A stretch of 64,000 nt of DNA from Mytilisepta virgata (taxonomy: Eukaryota > Mollusca > Bivalvia > Mytilida > Mytilidae). Both the position numbers and the translations under genes were made by a program. Each line of letters starts with the position of its first letter. Within the stretch, counting starts at the first letter, position 1. The stretch covers positions 2,480,001 to 2,544,000 of the forward strand of contig JAPWFG010000021.1 in NCBI GenBank assembly GCA_028015205.1. The letters are read 5' to 3'. Of the stretch, positions 41,489-53,109 are shown in pieces. Under the pieces are notes generated by a model, which was not told where the DNA came from, did not search any database, and saw nothing but the letters and a program-made list of their open reading frames with translations.

Positions 41489-42879
41489 GGAGATTACTTC
41501 ATAGATGTATGTTTTTTTTTAAAGTAAATCTGGTATTCGAAAAAAAAGCTTATTAAAGCACAATGTCACCAAAGAAATATTACAAAATAACAGAAACGAA
41601 GTTAGATTGTGTATTGACATGGTTACAGGTGTATAACAAATAGTCGTTTTCTTCTATTGATTTCTTACCTGTTTTGTTAGTGTTATTGTCAAAGTCTACA
41701 TTCTGCTCCTAAAGTCAAATCACCTGTTTTGTTAATGTTTATGTCAAAGTCTACATTCTGCTCCTAAAGTCAAACAGATTTTTAACTTCAATATGATGTT
41801 TAATGGTAGACGGCTCTATTTTACAACGGTAACCCACTTTTACAACAACAGTTTAAAAGTAGTTGCAAAAGACAAATCGAGGAATCTCCCGCTATTCGAG
41901 ACTCTTTTGATCTGTCAATACTAATTTTCATGCAAATTATATCATTTATTTTTACTGACCTACCTGTAAATCACCTTTAATCACGTTGTTACATAACATA
42001 CACATGCTATCATCTATGGTTGACTGATCACAACTTACATATTAATACAAAATTTTCTGCGTAAATTAATTGCTACAAATGGATTTTAACTTTGCACTTC
42101 TGAAACATGAGACCTACACAATTAAACTTCCCTTTGAACTAGAAAATGTACAAGTATAGTTTTCTAAAAATTTAAAAGGCTACTTTCGGTTTCAAAATAA
42201 ACGGGTCATTTAAAAAAAGTCCATTTTCCTGTCCACCTATGTTAAAAATATATTCAGACACAATGGCATTATTTTTTTTATCCTTAACCAAAAGTTAGCA
42301 ATTTTTTCACATCGGTACTTATAGAATGAGAACGATTTTCTCCTTGCAATCCAAAATAAATTGATTTTGAAGCTCAGTATTGTGCAATTGGCGAGTGTCC
42401 GGACTGAGAGAACCATGTTTGCACATTATTTTTCAATGATTTTTTGTATGCTTTCAAATCGGAAAAATTATTTTTTTGAATAGCATATAATCGAATTTTA
42501 ACAAGAAAGTAGTCTTGAAGATATTTATATATCTGCTCATAAAAAATTAAATTATGCTGGCGTCCATGAAATGCATGTCTGCCCTGTTACCGGTGAAAAA
42601 TTTGCAGAGCAATAATTTTTGCCTGCAAATACGAATATCTTCTATGATGAAATTAAAAGCATACAAAATTTCCAAAACAACAGAACGTTAGAAGAAACGG
42701 AAGCGAAGTTATAACCAGAAAAGTAAGTCAAACTGATAGCTTACCCTTTTAAAATGTCTATCATGTTACCAACAAATTTATACATTACTACACCTATACG
42801 TTCTCAAAGGGGTCACTAACTGTTTGAAAACAAAGAACGCTGACTGAAAAAACCATACACCGATGTAAGGGGAGCTGTT
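41489..42879. other. No gene recognised
   Basis: A 60-bp direct duplication at about 41675-41770 (TTTTGTTARTGTT...TCAAAGTCTACATTCTGC). Otherwise unassigned AT-rich DNA. Confidence 0.5.
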
Positions 42880-43260
42880 ATTTCCAAATATAATCAATAA
42901 ACATATAATTTTGTCCATCCTGTTACTGTCTATCCTGTTACCTTGAATAAAGTAACAAAATAGACGGATTAAGTATAAGAATAAACAACTATGTATCTGT
43001 AGACCTTATGAAATACTTGAAAATGAAATGAAACGTTTGATATTACATATATCTTTAAGAAAAAACAAACAAATATGCAAGGGGAGTTGTTGTTTTGCAA
43101 TAGAATCAATAAACATATAATTTTGTCTATCCTGTTACTGTCTGTCCTGTTACCCAAACTTGGTAACAGGATCGACAAATATGTATATGTAAACCTTCGA
43201 TGTCCGTTCCTGTTACCATAGAAAATAGCGTTTTACTAAAATTATATGTAATCAAAGAAC
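42880..43260 (+). repeat. Two-unit tandem repeat with TATCCTGTTAC words
   Basis: AATCAATAAACATATAATTT followed by TGTCCATCCTGTTACTGTC (42894 onward) recurs near 43108. Related CTGTTAC or GTAACAGG words lie at 42580, 43190 and 43675 on both strands. Confidence 0.55.
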
Positions 43261-43521
43261 CAGGGTCGGGTCTAGGTGAGGGCGTAATGGGCGTACGCCC
43301 CCCTTTTCAAAAAAAAAAAAAATTCGGCATAAAAAATGTCAAACCCTGACACTTTAAATATAAAATATACATGCTCCAAGTCAGGAACCGTTACATTAGT
43401 GCATTTCACAATTATTTTATGTTTTTTAGCCAAAAAAAGGTCCAAAAATTTTTTTCCCTCGCTCCGCTCGGCGAAATTTTTATTATACGCCCCCCTTTCA
43501 TATATCCTGGAAACGCCCCTG
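43261..43521. mobile_element. Small hAT-like MITE
   Basis: The ends CAGGGTCGGGTCTAGG and its near inverse CCTGGAAACGCCCCTG form 16-bp imperfect TIRs, with GGGCGTACGCCCCCC inside each end. No clear 8-bp duplication is seen. It interrupts a stretch rich in TATCCTGTTAC words. Confidence 0.5.
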
Positions 43522-45131
43522 AGAGCTATGTGTTGCATTGATTTAAAAGTCCAATATAAGCCGAATATAAGTAAGTGCTTCCGTTGGTTTTACGTTGATT
43601 GTAGCAAATGCAGCATTTGAAAATCTATTTTTAGTTTTTTTCAGGATAGTAAAAAAAAATTCACAAATATGGTAACAGGATAGACAAAATTTTGCACCAT
43701 CAGTCGAAAATGTGTCAATAATATTTTTATGTTATGTCATTAAGATTACATATTTGAGTATTTTGTTCAAGAAGTATCATATATTTTGCAAGTTGAATAA
43801 ATATGATGATTCAAGCAAATTGTTTTTTTTTCTCAATTTTGCAATGTTAAAAATGCACATTTTTTGAAAATCACCCAAATACTAAAGAAAGAGACAGTTT
43901 TCTTTGAGCGGTAAAAATGTTGAGAATGTTTGAGATATAACATATAATAGTGACATTCAGTAGTTCCCAAGTTTGCCCTCAGAAGAATTTCTTTTTCTTA
44001 GAAAACTGAGTTTTGTGTGAAAATGTTCTAAAAAAACGCCCGCCATTGGGAAAAGTATTATTCACATGATTTATATTTTATTATCTCCCCTTTTGAAATA
44101 ACATTTTTGCTAAAGTTAATTTCATTTTTGTGATAATATCTATTTTGGTAAAATTTAACATTCTATAAAACGGAAATAATCATTTAACATAAAAAAAAAT
44201 TATTATGATTAGATATTCGGTTTACTTTAAATATTTTGCAATAGATATAGTTATATGGTACCATAATTTATAATTAGTATATTTGATTTAAAGCCTATTG
44301 TTCAAACTTCCACGATTCCGATAGGTATAAAATCTGTTAACAATCACACTTTCTCGATTTGTTTTGGAGTTTGCTTATTTGGATACTTTACGAAATGCAA
44401 AGCCAAGTTCCCTTCCTTAAAGTTTTTGAAGTTTAATCGAAGATTTCAGTTTCTAAATTAAAATGGAGACTACGTTAAAAATTTCCGCTTAATGTCTGTA
44501 CAACCAAGTATGTTTTTCTAGGATTATTATTTATGGGGTCATTTTTACTTTGCCAGTGTTGTTTTTCCCAAATTATAATTATTTTTTGTAAGGAATTCCT
44601 ATTTATATTTTTGAATTATATGTTTCGAATCTTTGTTCTATGTTATCATGTTTAATAAATTATGAAAACCAGCGTAACGAACTGCATGTCTCAATTGCTA
44701 CTGTCCTTCAGTCTGTTCATTTGCTTGTCAGTAAATTAGTGGTTTATTGTGAAACTTTTATTTGAGGTTTGTCGGAATAGCAACTCTAGACATTTTAATA
44801 CACAGCGGGGCTTGGAAAGGCATAGCTGTCAGACCCTCCCGTTACATATCCTTTTCGTACCAAACAAGTGACACCGCCGTGAAACATTGAATGATAATAT
44901 TGTTTACACAGTATTAATAGTAGGTAAAATAGATTTAAACATACGAAAGCCCCCATTTTATTTGATCACCGTCACAGGAAACGCGTGATTCAGTCAATTT
45001 ACTTCTTTTAGCATTTTAATGTGTAATTTACAACTCGTTTCCAAAAAATCACATGGGGACCAAAATTTCGACGAACAATTAAGAAAACATTTGATCCTAG
45101 TCACCCATAAAATTAAATGGTTGTTCCCTAA
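43522..45131. other. No gene recognised
   Basis: AT-rich. A solo end of the AGGGAACAACCATTT family lies at 45105-45128. Nothing coding. Confidence 0.5.
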
Positions 45132-45960
45132 GGGAATACGATATACTGATCTTTTGTTGAAAATTTACCACATGATAGATTTTTATGTATAATTTTCAAC
45201 TACGGAAAGAAAGAAAAAACCTACCTTCGTGACTAAGTTTTTAAGATACTGATTTTGGTATATTTGAGCCAAAATCCTAAACAGATTTTGTGACAATCTT
45301 AACCAAGAGTGGACACACTTAATGTCTCGCCTGAGTATGCACGTGGACACAGAATAATGATTATCTGATACCCCACATTGCAACTCAAAGGAAAATGCGA
45401 TAAAAGAAATAGTAATGGTCAGGCGATAATTTGTCTGAAAAATCTCATGCATGTCATTCAAGCCTAAACACAAGTCACTAAGGCATGAAATTGTGGTCAA
45501 GTTCCCACGCCAGGTGTCAGACTGGCATGTACCCACTAAGAACTATCTATAGACCAAATATGGTTGGCCTAGGTATTACAGTTGCTCAGAAATGGATTTA
45601 ACCACGAAACTTGGACACAGATTTTACATTTATGTTTATGAAGTCAGTGAACCATGAAAATGAGGTCAGGGTCACAAGACAAGTATACTTTATACGATAA
45701 GCTATCTGTGGACCATAAATCGTAATTGTAAATATTATATGTGCAAAGTTATTAGAGTTTTAGAAAAGTTTACGCCGGCGTCGCCGCCGTAAAGTAATAC
45801 CTATATCTCGCCTTCGCGACTTTTCGTGGCAGGCGAGACAAAAATTAACATTAAGTCATGAAGGTAGTTTTTCTTTCCGTTAAAAAGTATATATAAAAAT
45901 TTACCATCTGGTAATTTTTCAACAAAAATCAGTAAAGGGACATTATTGTATCGTATTCCC
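45132..45960. mobile_element. Long-TIR element flanked by TAA (PIF/Harbinger-like MITE)
   Basis: Ends GGGAATACGATA and TATCGTATTCCC. The inverted similarity runs about 110-120 bp inward and includes TTGTTGAAAA and CTACCTTCRTGACT. TAA flanks both sides (45129-45131 and 45961-45963). Inside, GTCTCGCCTGAGTATGCACG and GTGGCAGGCGAGAC form another inverted pair. No transposase. A 3-bp TWA duplication is typical of PIF/Harbinger; the assignment rests on that alone. Confidence 0.6.
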
Positions 45961-46257
45961 TAAAACTGAGATTAACAACTTCAAACGCTATGGAAATTTT
46001 AGGTTTGGTAATTTCTGAAAATGCTAGAACTGATATGTCAATAGGTCTTTGACTGATAACTGATCTATATTGTCGCTTCATTTTTACCCCTTTTAACATG
46101 CGTATTAAAGTTCATTTAAATTATTTTTTTAACATATCTTTATTTTGTCAAAATTATGAGCTTATATATCTGCTTAGAGAGATCATACTCCGTGTCTAAA
46201 TTTCTAAGTAAAATTAAAAGTAAAAAAAAACATATCTAAAGAGTAGTTAAGAACCTC

Positions 46258-46660
46258 AAAAAGTGTACCTTTTTTAATAAAAGTTCCAACAGCATGTTTG
46301 AAACCCCCTTAAAATAGTCACATGACTAATTCGCCCACCTTTTCTTGTGATTTTTAATTTTTTTTAACCAAAGTTGGTTTATAACTGCTGCCTTAGAATT
46401 GTACTTTTTTTCAGATAAAAGTTCCAACGGCACGTTCTAAACCCTCCTTAAAATAGTCACATAACTATTTCGCCCCCTTTCCTTGTGATTTATTTTGTTA
46501 CCGAAGTTTATCACCGCTACCGCAAAAGAAGTGTACTTTTTTCTAATCAAAGTTCTAACAGCACATTTGAAACTCCCCTCAAAATAACCACATGACTATT
46601 TTGCCCCCTTTCCTTGCAAGTTATTTTTATTTTTTTTTACTGAAGTTGGTTTATCACCGC
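46258..46660 (+). repeat. 135-bp tandem repeat, about 3 units
   Basis: TGTACTTTTTT-type starts near 46264, 46400 and 46533. Each is followed by AAAGTTCCAACRGCA, AAAATAGTCACATGACTA and TCGCCCCCTTTCCTTG. Confidence 0.75.
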
Positions 46661-47049
46661 TGTATCTACTAATCAGTTGAGACAGAGTGATAAAAATATC
46701 AAGGCACCTCTTCAAACTTGATATCTACCTCAATAACATTCAATCAAGTTAAAGGAGAGCGCAACCAAGTAATTCCACTAGAACATACCACTCCAATGAA
46801 TATCTCATCATCTTTTTTCAAATTCCCATGTGAATTCAATCTCGTTCTGATAATCATGAGTTATGGAATTTCTGGTTTTCAAATTTTCCACCAATGAGAA
46901 AATTAGTAATAATTTGCTCCCCCATCTAATCTGATTTTTATCCAATTGTATCGGTGAAGATTTTTATTTCCTTGTCACGTCCGACTTTCGACTATTTATA
47001 TCGTCTCTCGAGAGACGTAATAATGTTATATTATACGTATAGAAGTCGG

Positions 47050-47270
47050 ATTTGAGGTTGATCATGAGGTGGATCACCCGGAAGTGATGTCAACCGGAAA
47101 TGACATCCCAAGAAGTGTCATAACCGGAAGTAGAAGTCACAAGACCGGAACCGAAGCTGGCTTGTGCTTATGCTTAACCGGAAAGGATGGATTTCCCCGC
47201 CAATTTCCATCTTTTGTTTACGTGCCTGGACCCGAAAGTGTTGACTGCGCATGTTTAGGCAAAACCTGAA
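47050..47270 (+). repeat. Solo diverged copy of the GC-rich terminal repeat
   Basis: Reads CCGGAAGTGATGTCAACCGG, AAATGACATCCC, ACCGGAAGT and GACTGCGCATG in the same order as 50736-50920, but C-to-T decayed (ACGTC to ATGTC or ACATC). No partner arm was found nearby. GGGGAGATAATTT blocks follow to 47400. Confidence 0.65.
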
Positions 47271-48194
47271 GTTCAAGGGGAGATAATTTTCCCCAACCAA
47301 AAATGTTTTCCCCTTCATTAGTCCAAGTGGAAATAACTTTCCCCGCCAAAAAATTGTTTATCCTCCATTAATACATGGGGAGATAATTTCCCCCCTCAAC
47401 TGAGCTTCTCCGTATTTCCCCTTTTTTCTCTAGTTTCATATTGATTATGTTATATCTGTTTGAAGCCACATTTTAAACTTATTTTTATTATCAATTTACA
47501 TCATGTTTTATTGTATAGTATTTATGTTTCATTCATTTTCATTAATTGTAATTATTAAAGGATTGACTAATTTTTTTTCAGTTATGAAGAAGTAATTTAA
47601 TATTGGATGTAACCCGTCATTTGATTGGTCAATTTTTTTCAACTATAATATCATAGCCTGGCTAAATTTTGCTTTCTACTATTACGTCATTAAAGGAAAT
47701 TCCTATGTTTTAGACGTCAAAACAACCGTTGGAATTAAATTATAAGGATTGACAGTAATTTTGTTTTCAGTCTTTTCGAAATAACCTCAATGCACATGCA
47801 TAGTTGATTTGAATACTGCATTTTGATTAGCTGAACAGCATAGAGCAAAATTGGTTATACTGTATAACCTGGTTTGGTCTTGTGACATCACCAACGGATT
47901 AATCCACCACTTGTAAATTCAAATATTCTCATGTCATTATTGATGCTTGAATCGAGGAATCATTGAACTTCTATTTGGAAATTAAATTATAAGAAATGTT
48001 TCCATTTTTTAACTGGTTATACTTCAGTTACCTGGTTTGGGTCACTTTACGTCATTCAAATATTGGAAACGGTCCTTAAAATAACTTCATTCACGTGGTG
48101 TGCACTAAATAACCCGATGATCGTGTCGAAACTAATAGGGTTGTTGCTTCGAGTCTCATTTGTTGTATCTAAAAAGGGATTTTTTTACAAAAAT
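47271..48194. other. No gene recognised
   Basis: Three GGGGAGATAATTTYCCCC or similar blocks at 47278-47400, then AT-rich unassigned sequence. Confidence 0.5.
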
Positions 48195-48385
48195 AAATAT
48201 GGTCAATAGAAGTAAAGTCAAGAAATACCAAAGGGATATTCTAAAACATGAACAACATGGACCCCACCAAAAAACCGGGGGTAGACTCAGGTGCTCCGGA
48301 AGAGTAAGTAGTATCTGCTTCCTACAGGACACCCGCTATGCTGCCCGTGTCATATCCGGTATGAGGAAAGGACATCAATGGAAAC
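48195..48385 (-). mobile_element. Penelope-like 3'-end fragment
   Basis: Shares GTAAAGTCAAGAAATACC, GGGGGTAGACTCAGG and CTCCGGAAGAGTA with 2150-2390, the diverged subfamily. Confidence 0.55.
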
Positions 48386-48887
48386 ATCAACAGAAGTATT
48401 CAATGAAACAGATATCCATACAACATATTTTCTTCCTTAAAAAATGATTAAGCAAAGTGAAATGATCTTTTGAATGTTATTAAGCAGGACATTATTATTT
48501 TCCGGAACACCGTGATGTCACTGCTGGTTTTTGTTGTTGGAGTTCACATTGTTAGTCTTTCCTTTTCGGGGCACCTGTACTGTTTTGTTTGCTTTGCTAT
48601 GTTTTTAACTCCTTAGGTTATATCTTTCTAAATCTGTTTGCTGTGTTTTTGTCATTGAATTTCTGACTCTTGGACTATTCCCAATGTCTTCTTATCGCTT
48701 GAGATCCTTTTTCCATTACATATTTTATATTTCATTTTGAGCAGTTGAATTGAATATATTTATTTACTTACAATGTCATATTATTGAATTAAAAGATTAC
48801 AACATGATAGTACATTTTATGTAGAAGCTACGTAGTATTTACAGTATGGAATGGATTCGTTTCCCGACATAGTGATCACAGTTATGT

Positions 48888-48895
48888 TATATATA
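48888..48895 (+). promoter_or_regulatory. TATA box of the C1q gene remnant
   Basis: TATATATA followed by GCAGCC, 125 nt before the ATG at 49020. It is supported only by consensus and position. Confidence 0.45.
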
Positions 48896-49019
48896 GCAGC
48901 CTGGCTGTGGATAAATTTTCTAGTTGGCTAAATGTCTAAGTATAACCGTCGAGAAGTTAAAATTATACATTACGTTAAAGATATCTGTCTTAATGTCTAA
49001 TAGATAAGCTAAACCGACA

Positions 49020-50109
49020 ATGGCGTCGTTTATTCTGATAGGTACCGTGTTGTGTTTTCATAAAAACATTGTGGCCTTTCCAGAAAACGAACTATCACTC
49101 TAAATTGATAAAGTTGAAAATATGGTTTCCGTTTATAAAATTAAGAATAAGAAGGTTAGTGGCACTATGGAACATATGTCATATGAGTTTGATGTTTTCC
49201 TACAGTCATTAAATGAAAACAAAAGATATCGTCACCAAAGCTCACAGATAAAGCCATTGTGTAAGTTTCACTGTCGTTACATTATACCCGATGTCCAAAT
49301 TTTATTCATTACCGGTATGCATTGTCTATTAATTGGAGCACATATTGGTCAATTGGATGACATAACTGATTCTATATGAAACTGCAGAGACTAAAATTAC
49401 ACCAAAAAGGATCATGGAATCAAGGGTTTCATGTTTTCGAGAAAACAATTATTTTTATTTGTTTAATTTTCTGCTTCACGTTTGACAGTGGCTTTTATCC
49501 TTAAGCTTGGTGGTCGCTAATATGAAAGCACCCGAAAATAACAGTCGAGACCCTTTTGTTTAATTTTTTTTTATTTACATTTATCTTTTTTTTTCATTTT
49601 TTGTAATGATGACAATATTAGTAAGCTGCCAGAATCATTGTTTCTATATTTTTTTGTCAATACTAAAATTTACATTACTTTTATATTTTACAGTACCGAG
49701 ATAAACAGTGCTTTCAAAAACTGTGGCATTTTCTGCAACTATGACATCACGTAACGAAAATTTAAAGCTCCAAGATACTGTAAAATTCCAAAATTTAGTA
49801 AATAATGATGGTAACGGATATAACAGATATTTTTCAGGGGTTTATATTTTTTCAGCACTGTAATTTTAAGTCACGCTGCAGAAGATATGGAAACTGATTA
49901 TAGTCAAAAATGGGGACGGTATAGTGCGCACATATACTTTTGATTCAAAAACTTGGAATGCTGGTACACAGTCACCAATGTTGTATCTTGATATTGGAGA
50001 TCAGGTTTGGGTTAGAGTATTGAATGTCCTTCCTTCAGTCAACAACGGAAATATTCGCATATTTGAAGGTGGATTTCCATCATTTACAGGACTTTTGATA
50101 TCAGAATAA
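49020..50109 (+). pseudogene. C1q-domain-containing (C1qDC) gene remnant
   Basis: Two exons. Exon 1 (49020-49154) starts with ATG and a hydrophobic signal-like MASFILIGTVLCF, meets TAA at 49101, stays in the same frame to KIKNKK, and ends at donor gttagt. Exon 2 (49694-50109) follows a tttacag acceptor. It reads TVAFSATMTS, then GNGYNRY, GVYIFSA, SHAAEDMET, VRTYTF, GDQVWVRVLN and SFTGLLISE, the landmark order of a C1q domain. Defects: the exon 1 stop; a TAA early in exon 2; a short deletion in the middle of the domain (between NGYNRY and GVYIFSA); and frameshifts near 49860 and 49905. Intact relatives are secreted trimeric lectin-like proteins, strongly expanded in bivalve immunity. A TATA box lies 125 nt upstream. 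It is best read as a recently dead gene, not a retrocopy, because the intron is kept. Confidence 0.8.
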
Positions 50110-50199
50110 AGTAAAATATATTGCAGACGTGTTTTCAGTGTATTGTTGTATGAATTAACTTTTCGTGAATAATAAAAAGTATCTTCCTCGTGCATATGA

Positions 50200-50265
50200 T
50201 TTTGGCTTTACATTGTTTGGTCGTGAATCGAGAGAATGTGCACATCTCGTTAATGTTGTGAAAGG
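50200..50265 (+). repeat. Short fragment of the ACTGATGAGTCG family
   Basis: Keeps TTTTGGCTTTACATT, TCGTGAATCGAGAGAATGTG and CACATCTCGT. It lies just past the C1q remnant. Confidence 0.45.
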
Positions 50266-50554
50266 AATCTACCCAATGCATATTACATCAATGATTGGTT
50301 CGAATTGATAAATAAGGCACATACAAAATGATCTTCCCCAAAGTTAATCTTATTAGAGGAAATTTGACTATATATCCAGAAGCGAAACATACAAGGTTCT
50401 CTAGGCAAATTTTTTTTTAATGAAATTTGAAGTAATATTGATAAATTTTGTTCAACAGATTTTCCACTTTTATTAATTTGACATAAAATGCCTACCTGAT
50501 ATGAAAACTATTGGTCTACATATATTGTATCTGCTTGACCTGTATAAAGTCTTT

Positions 50555-50675
50555 GCTTGGTAATTGACCCAATAAAAACAAGGAGTGAACCCCCGGGTGA
50601 TCCGGACGGGTAAGCAGATCCTGCTCCATATACCATCCCTGTCGAGAAGAACAACAACTTCAAGTTGAACCGGCC
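50555..50675 (-). mobile_element. Penelope-like 3'-end fragment
   Basis: Contains the AGGAGTGAACCC, GTAAGCAGATCCTGC and CATATACCATCCCTGTCG blocks of the family 3' region. It is cut by the left end of the 5.5-kb foldback element at about 50680. Confidence 0.5.
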
Positions 50676-50735
50676 AGTATATATGGGCACAGGCAAATTA
50701 GTATTTGAGGAGGAGCGAGGAGGAGCTGGAAGTGA

Positions 50736-51260
50736 CGTCAACCGGAAATGACGTCACAGGAAGTGACGTAACCGGAACCGGAAGTCACATGACCGGAACC
50801 GGAAGTACCCGGAAGTGGTTTGCACGTATGCACAACCCGAAGTGATGGGTTTTCCCGCCATTTCTTTACGGAAGTGACGCAAATCACGTGCTAGGACCCG
50901 GATGTGTGGTCTGCGCATGTGTAGGAGGAACCGGAAGTACCCAGAAGTTGTTTGCGCGCATGCACAACCGGAAGTGATGGGTTTTTCCGCCATTTTTTTA
51001 CGGAAGTGACGCAAGTCACGTGCTAGGACCCGGACGTGCCGTCTGCGCATGTGTAGGAAGAACCGGAGGTACCTGGAAGTTGTTTGCGCGCATGCGCAAC
51101 CTGAAGTGACGTGTTTTCCCGCCATTTCTTTACGGAAGTGACATAAGTCACGTGCTAGGACCCGGACGTGCCGTCTGCGCATGCGTAGGCGGAACCGGAA
51201 GTACCCGGAAGTGATTTCCCCATGATTTGATTACGGAAGTGACGTAAGTCACGGACCCGG
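50736..51260. repeat. GC-rich 131-bp tandem repeat, left arm
   Basis: About four units, each with ACCGGAAGT, CCGGAAGTGGTTTGC, a CATGCGCA-type block, CCGCCATTT, TTACGGAAGTGACG, TCACGTGCTAGGACCCGGA and CTGCGCATG. Two TGACGTCA words lie just outside the first unit. It is strikingly CpG-rich against an AT-rich background. Confidence 0.8.
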
Positions 51261-51389
51261 ATGTGCCATGCTTGACCAGATTGAATTATCTCCCTTTTTC
51301 CGCACTTCTCGGTCGTCTGTGGATCTTTTATCGGTCTGATACCCTCACTGATATATCGAAGTCCTAGAGTATACGAAGTACACTATTGG

Positions 51390-52760
51390 ATTATCTCCCT
51401 TTATCCCGCTCTTTTCATCTGCGGGTGATTTTTTCCATGAGGACCAAAGGTAGGATTGGATTATGTCCCCTTACCTCCAAGTAATGCTGTCACCAATGGA
51501 GGGGTGTCCTTAGCAACCGCCTTAGCAACGGCGGTCCATTTCTATGATGCACTTCGTTTCTCTTCTCTTGCTCCATCCCGCTCCTCGCTGCTCTTCTCTT
51601 GCTCCGTGCTGCTTATCGCTGCTCTTCTCTTGCTCATCGCTGCTCATCACTGCTCATTGCTGCTCATCTCTTGCTCATTGCTGCTCATTTCTGCTCATCT
51701 CTTGCTCATCGCTGCTCATCGCTGCTCATCTCTTGCTAATCGCTGCTCATTGTTGCTCATCTCTTGCTCCGTGCTGCTCATCGCTGCTCATCACTGCTCA
51801 TTTCTGCTCATCTCTTGCTCATCGATGCTCATCTCTTGCTCATCGCTGCTCATTGGTGCTCTTCTCTTGCTCATCGCTGCTCATTGCTGCTCATCTCTTA
51901 CTCCGTGCTGCTCATCGCTACTCAGGACCTTACTCGCGTGCTCATTTCGCTCCTGTTGCAGAGACTATACGAAGTACACTATTGGATTATCTCCCTTTAT
52001 CCCGCTCTTTTCATCTGCGGGTGCTGTTTTCCGTGAGGACCAAAGGTAGGATTGGATTATTTCCCCTTACCTCCAAGTAATGCTGTCACCAATGGAGGGG
52101 TCTCCTAAGCAACCGCCTTAGCAACGGCGGTACATTTCTATGATGCACTTCGTTTCTCTTCTCTTGCTCCATCCCGCTCCTCGCTGCTCTTCTCTTGCTC
52201 CGTGCTGCTCATCACTGCTCTTCTCTTGCTCCGTGCTGCTCATCGCTGCTCTTCTCTTGCTCATCGCTGCTCATCACTGCTCATTGCTGCTCATCTCTTG
52301 CTCATCGCTGCTCATTGCTGCTCATCTCTTGCTCATCGCTGCTCATTTCTGCTCATCTCTTGCTCATCGCTGCTCATTGCTGCTCATCTCTTGCTCCGTG
52401 CTGCTCATCGCTGCTCTTCTCTTGCTCATCGCTGCTCATCACTGCTCATTTCTGCTCATCTCTTGCTCATCGCTGCTCATTGCTGCTCATTTCTTGCTCA
52501 TCGCTGCTCATTGCTGCTCATCTCATACTCCGTGCTGCTCATCGCTACTCAGGACTCGCGTGCTCATTTCGCTCCTGTTGCAGAGACTATACGAAGTACA
52601 CTATTGGATTATCTCCCTTTATCCCGCTCTTTTCATCTGCGGGTGATGTTTTCCGTGAGGACCAAAGGTAGGATTGGATTATTTCCCCTTACCTCCAAGT
52701 AATGCGGTCACCAATGGAGGGGTGTCCTTACCAACCGGCGTTCCATTTCTATGATGCACT
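51390..52760 (+). repeat. Plus-oriented 600-bp modules with TGCTCATCGC arrays
   Basis: Each module starts ATTGGATTATCTCCCTTTAT (near 51388, 51982 and 52600). It continues through GCAACCGCCTTAGCAACGGC and ATGATGCACTTCGTTTC, then a run of 10-11 bp units (TGCTCATCGC, TGCTCATTGC, TGCTCATCTCT), and ends GCTCATTTCGCTCCTGTTGC. Two complete modules and the start of a third. Confidence 0.85.
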
Positions 52761-52829
52761 TCGTACATCGTGTATTGAACGACTACGACCCACCACCAGC
52801 TGAAGACAGCAATGACTCTATGTGACAGA

Positions 52830-53090
52830 GGAATTGGAACATATTACAAAAAAAAAAGAAAAAATTTATAAAAAAAAAGAAAAAAATTTAAAAAATTAAA
52901 AAAAAAGGGAAGGAGGGTAATGCAGCCTATATAATTATGTTTATACATATATATAGCCAGTCACAAGCCTGGACAAATGCAGAGTGGCCTTAAAAAATTT
53001 AGGAGGATTAATGCAGCCTATCTTATGATAGCCAGTCACAAGCCTGGATAAATGCAGAGTGCCCTTTCAATTGACCTGAATTTAATGGTG
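52830..53090. repeat. A-rich centre of the foldback element
   Basis: A-rich runs (52848-52908), then two copies of a block of about 70-100 bp with ATGCAGCCTAT, ATAGCCAGTCACAAGCCTGG and AAATGCAGAGTG. It separates the two opposed arrays. Confidence 0.7.
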
Positions 53091-53109
53091 CTCTCGCACA
53101 GATCCAATC

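Noticed and set aside
43272..43620. 88- and 94-codon frames on opposite strands
   Set aside because: Both cover the small hAT-like MITE.
45183..45536. 117-codon minus frame ending near a gtaggt donor
   Set aside because: It lies wholly inside the TAA-flanked inverted-repeat element and has no recognisable domain.
50754..51182. 142-codon minus frame repeating MRRRHVRVLARDL
   Set aside because: It follows the 131-132 bp tandem unit, whose length happens to be near a multiple of 3. No start context, and the diverged copies do not keep it.
51456..52702. Plus-strand frames of 158-197 codons over the same unit
   Set aside because: Same simple-repeat artefact, mirrored.
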